NCBI GenBank assembly: GCA_031264785.1
Contig: JAISDN010000025.1
Coordinates: forward strand, 1-7,575
Direction: 5' to 3'
Source: Candidatus Nomurabacteria bacterium
GTDB taxonomy: Bacteria; Patescibacteriota; Saccharimonadia; Saccharimonadales; Saccharimonadaceae
DNA: 7,575 nt
Shown here piece by piece: positions 6,199 through 7,575 of this stretch. Position 1 is the stretch's first letter, and every line of letters starts with the position of its first letter. The notes under the pieces are model-generated. The model made no database searches. It had not been told where the DNA came from and saw only the letters and a program-made list of their open reading frames with translations. The translations under genes and the position numbers were made by a program.

Positions 6199-6659
6199 TT
6201 TTCCTCCTTATTAAAAAGTCCCGCTGAGGCCGAAGCCAACACGGGATACTTCTCTTCTGTTATAGCAAATGTCTCTTCGTATATAAAGTAGGTGTCTTGT
6301 TTGGCTTGCGCCAGCCAACGTTTGAACGGCTCGGCTTTGGGGCTGGGGATTGATTGGACTAGGCGGAAAATGCCTTCGGTATACCAGCAATAAGCTTTGC
6401 GCTTGCCGATTGGCGTATCGACCTCCAATTGTGCTGGGGGGGACAATTTGTCCCTCCCAGCGTAACTGGGGTCGCCACGAAAAATCTTATCAAATTCTGG
6501 ATCACGCTTGCGCATTTTTTTCAAATAATCCGCTGGATTAACCGAATCTGTCAGCGCCTCAATCACGTCATTTATCACAAACCACCACTCCCCGCCGTAA
6601 ACCACGCGGCGAATCCGCTTGTTGCGGAAAATGGCGATTTTTTTTAGTTCTTCAGACAT
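6195..6659 (-). CDS. Bro-N (antirepressor-like) domain protein, short form
   Basis: The 154-residue product resembles the N-terminal domain of BRO/antirepressor proteins, a DNA-binding module common in phages and also found as chromosomal genes in CPR bacteria. It opens with KKIAIFRNKRIRRVVYGGEWWFVINDVIEALTD in family style (about 6-38). It continues with the typical SVNPADYLKKM segment (39-49) and the strongly conserved EGIFRLVQSIPSP followed by KAEPFKRWLAQ (about 95-118). After the RWLA motif only about 38 residues remain; as I recall, many relatives continue for 100 or more with a second domain, so this looks like a shortened form. A segment around residues 62-76 (GDPSYAGRDKLSPPA) is coded by DNA that includes a 29-bp palindrome. 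The gene starts the ruvAB operon and shares an ATGA with ruvA. No Shine-Dalgarno precedes its ATG; a -10 box lies 6 nt upstream. A regulatory role for ruvAB is possible but unproven. Confidence 0.85.
   Translation of the reverse strand: MSEELKKIAIFRNKRIRRVVYGGEWWFVINDVIEALTDSVNPADYLKKMRKRDPEFDKIFRGDPSYAGRDKLSPPAQLEVDTPIGKRKAYCWYTEGIFRLVQSIPSPKAEPFKRWLAQAKQDTYFIYEETFAITEEKYPVLASASAGLFNKEEK
6433..6461. repeat. 29-bp palindrome inside the bro-N coding sequence
   Basis: GCTGGGGGGGACAA (6433-6446) and TTGTCCCTCCCAGC (6448-6461) form 14-bp arms around a single T, with 13 of 14 positions complementary. The DNA can fold into a very stable stem. A shorter overlapping inverted repeat, CCCAG-N5-CTGGG (6456-6470), competes for the same bases. 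No T-run follows on either strand, so it does not look like a terminator. Confidence 0.8.
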
Positions 6660-6665
6660 ATCACT

Positions 6666-6695
6666 ATTTTAACACATCACAAGCCGATGACACAG
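6666..6695 (-). promoter_or_regulatory. Promoter of the bro-N-ruvA-ruvB operon
   Basis: On the - strand, TTGCCG (6695-6690), an 18-nt spacer and TAAAAT (6671-6666) preceded by TGT (6674-6672) form an extended -10 promoter. The -10 ends 6 nt before the bro-N ATG at 6659, so transcription should begin at or next to the start codon. The -35 lies within the last codons of the FISUMP gene, and only 17 bp separate the two genes. Confidence 0.6.
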
Positions 6696-7575
6696 CGGAC
6701 GGCAATGCCGTAGCGGCGAGCGTTGGTGCCTGCGCCCGGATTAACATACCACGAGGGGATGCTGACGCCCGAAGAGTATGCGCTCAGATTGTTATACGCG
6801 CTTGACGACAAAAAGAAGCTGGTAAGACCTTGATCATTAAACGAAGAGTCGTAGGTGCCTGAGTAGACGCTAGCAAACGCGCCAGAATAGAGCCAGAGCC
6901 CTTGGGTGTCGGGATTAGAAAGGTTGCGACCAACACCAGTGCCGCCACTATAGGCTTTATCTAAAACGCCAAAGTCGCCATCGGCGTTATAGCCACTCGG
7001 CAATCGCCAGTTGGCTGGACAAATTGAGCCAGCGGCGTTGCGATTAGATGCGTCGAAGTTGGCCTGAAGGTTGGTGCCAGCGGTGGCTGTATAGTAATTA
7101 TAGAGCAAGCCGCACTTGGTAATGTTGTGAGCAGGTTTATCAGTATTGTTGTAGCAATAAGATTGTGGTATAGGGTCGATGTATTTGGCGGCGTCTTGGT
7201 TAGGGTTGCCAGTGCCGCTGTTGCCATTTTGGGTTAGGTAGTTGCCGGCGCCAGTGTTAGCCACTTGAACGGCGCTAAAACCCGATTGATTTGTGCCCGT
7301 GGTGTCGCCGTTAGGCTTGTATTTGAGGTTGTCGAGCATCCAGCATTTGTTGTCGGCTAGTTTGGCGACGTAGTAGAGTTGGGAGTCGCGGGTGTCGCGG
7401 TAGACTGTTGGGGTGGTGTCGCAGGTGGCAGAGGTTAGGGATTGGAGGGTTGGGAAGGTGTATGAGCTGTAGAAGACAGTGTAGTCGTCGCCGGCGTCGA
7501 CGCTGTTGATGACAACGCGTTTTTCGCCGTCGGTCATATTTGTGGTTGGGCCAGAACAGGTTATGGCTGTGCCAG
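6677..7575 (-). CDS. FISUMP-domain surface protein, C-terminal part (5' end outside window)
   Basis: About 298 codons are visible. The frame stays open to the window edge, upstream of the ATG at 7537, through residues GTAITCSGPTTN, so that ATG is probably internal. The sequence matches the Fibrobacter succinogenes major paralogous (FISUMP) domain: VYRDTRDSQLYYVAKLADNKC followed by WMLDNLKYK near the start, CGLLYNYYTAT in the middle, SICPANWRLPSG, and a final RRYGIAVRCV before the stop. Six or more Cys and many Asn, Thr, Ser, Gly and Tyr residues suit an extracytoplasmic, disulfide-bonded protein. The family's biochemical role is unknown; in CPR genomes such proteins are usually large secreted or surface proteins. 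The part seen here would be the C-terminal domain. No terminator separates it from bro-N, so read-through is possible. The missing N-terminus may hold a signal peptide or prepilin motif. Confidence 0.85.
   Translation of the reverse strand, partial: GTAITCSGPTTNMTDGEKRVVINSVDAGDDYTVFYSSYTFPTLQSLTSATCDTTPTVYRDTRDSQLYYVAKLADNKCWMLDNLKYKPNGDTTGTNQSGFSAVQVANTGAGNYLTQNGNSGTGNPNQDAAKYIDPIPQSYCYNNTDKPAHNITKCGLLYNYYTATAGTNLQANFDASNRNAAGSICPANWRLPSGYNADGDFGVLDKAYSGGTGVGRNLSNPDTQGLWLYSGAFASVYSGTYDSSFNDQGLTSFFLSSSAYNNLSAYSSGVSIPSWYVNPGAGTNARRYGIAVRCVIGL

Noticed and set aside
6433..6461. Palindrome in bro-N read as a rho-independent terminator
   Set aside because: No T-run follows on either strand and it lies in mid-gene.
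6961..7227. Second - strand frame inside the FISUMP gene
   Set aside because: It has Thr/Pro/Ala-rich shadow composition, and the overlapping frame carries clear FISUMP motifs.
1..7575. CRISPR array, insertion sequence, or integrated phage
   Set aside because: No regularly spaced direct repeats, no transposase or integrase, and no terminal inverted repeats were seen. The Bro-N gene alone does not make a prophage.

Overview
The window looks like a stretch of a Candidate Phyla Radiation (Patescibacteria) chromosome, most likely Candidatus Saccharibacteria or a near relative. The reasons are the gene set (LytR_C-tailed LCP proteins, a FISUMP-domain surface protein, a prepilin-like protein, a Bro-N protein of the 'SPKAEPFKRWLA' type), the very tight packing, and the apparent leaderless genes. 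TGA closes two genes here, and one of these stops overlaps the ruvA start. That argues against the recoded-TGA lineages (Gracilibacteria/Absconditabacteria). The lineage call is inference from recognised families; no search was run.

Layout. Left edge (1-534): the 3' end of a + strand gene ends in a LytR_C domain, followed by a REP-like palindrome and a tRNA-Asn(GTT) on the - strand that has its own near-consensus promoter. From 535 to 3608 (- strand) a membrane-bound polyprenyl-phosphate sugar-1-phosphate transferase is followed by an LCP (LytR-CpsA-Psr) ligase. Together they suggest that a glycan is built on a lipid carrier and then attached to the cell wall. The C-terminal domain of this LCP protein is clearly paralogous to the gene at the left edge. 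Divergent from the transferase, across about 37 bp, is a short type IV prepilin-like gene (+). It collides tail to tail, with overlapping stop codons, with a - strand operon.

That operon (6659 down to 4032) reads bro-N, ruvA, ruvB, then a two-TM protein with a bacterial PH-like domain. Bro-N/ruvA and ruvB/PH overlap and carry strong Shine-Dalgarno sequences, so they look translationally coupled. RuvA and RuvB form the Holliday-junction branch-migration motor; ruvC is not in the window. Right edge (6677-7575, - strand): the C-terminal part of a FISUMP-domain protein, probably secreted or surface-exposed.

Regulatory signals show a regular pattern. Genes that seem to begin transcription units lack a Shine-Dalgarno sequence and have a -10 box, usually of the extended TGN-TANNAT form, 6-7 nt (12 nt in one case) before the ATG. 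This points to leaderless mRNAs. Genes inside the operon instead have GGAGG-type ribosome binding sites. Other structures of note are a 29-bp palindrome inside the bro-N coding sequence, an A9 homopolymer in the LCP gene and a hairpin at the start of the tRNA precursor. No CRISPR array, insertion sequence or rRNA was seen.
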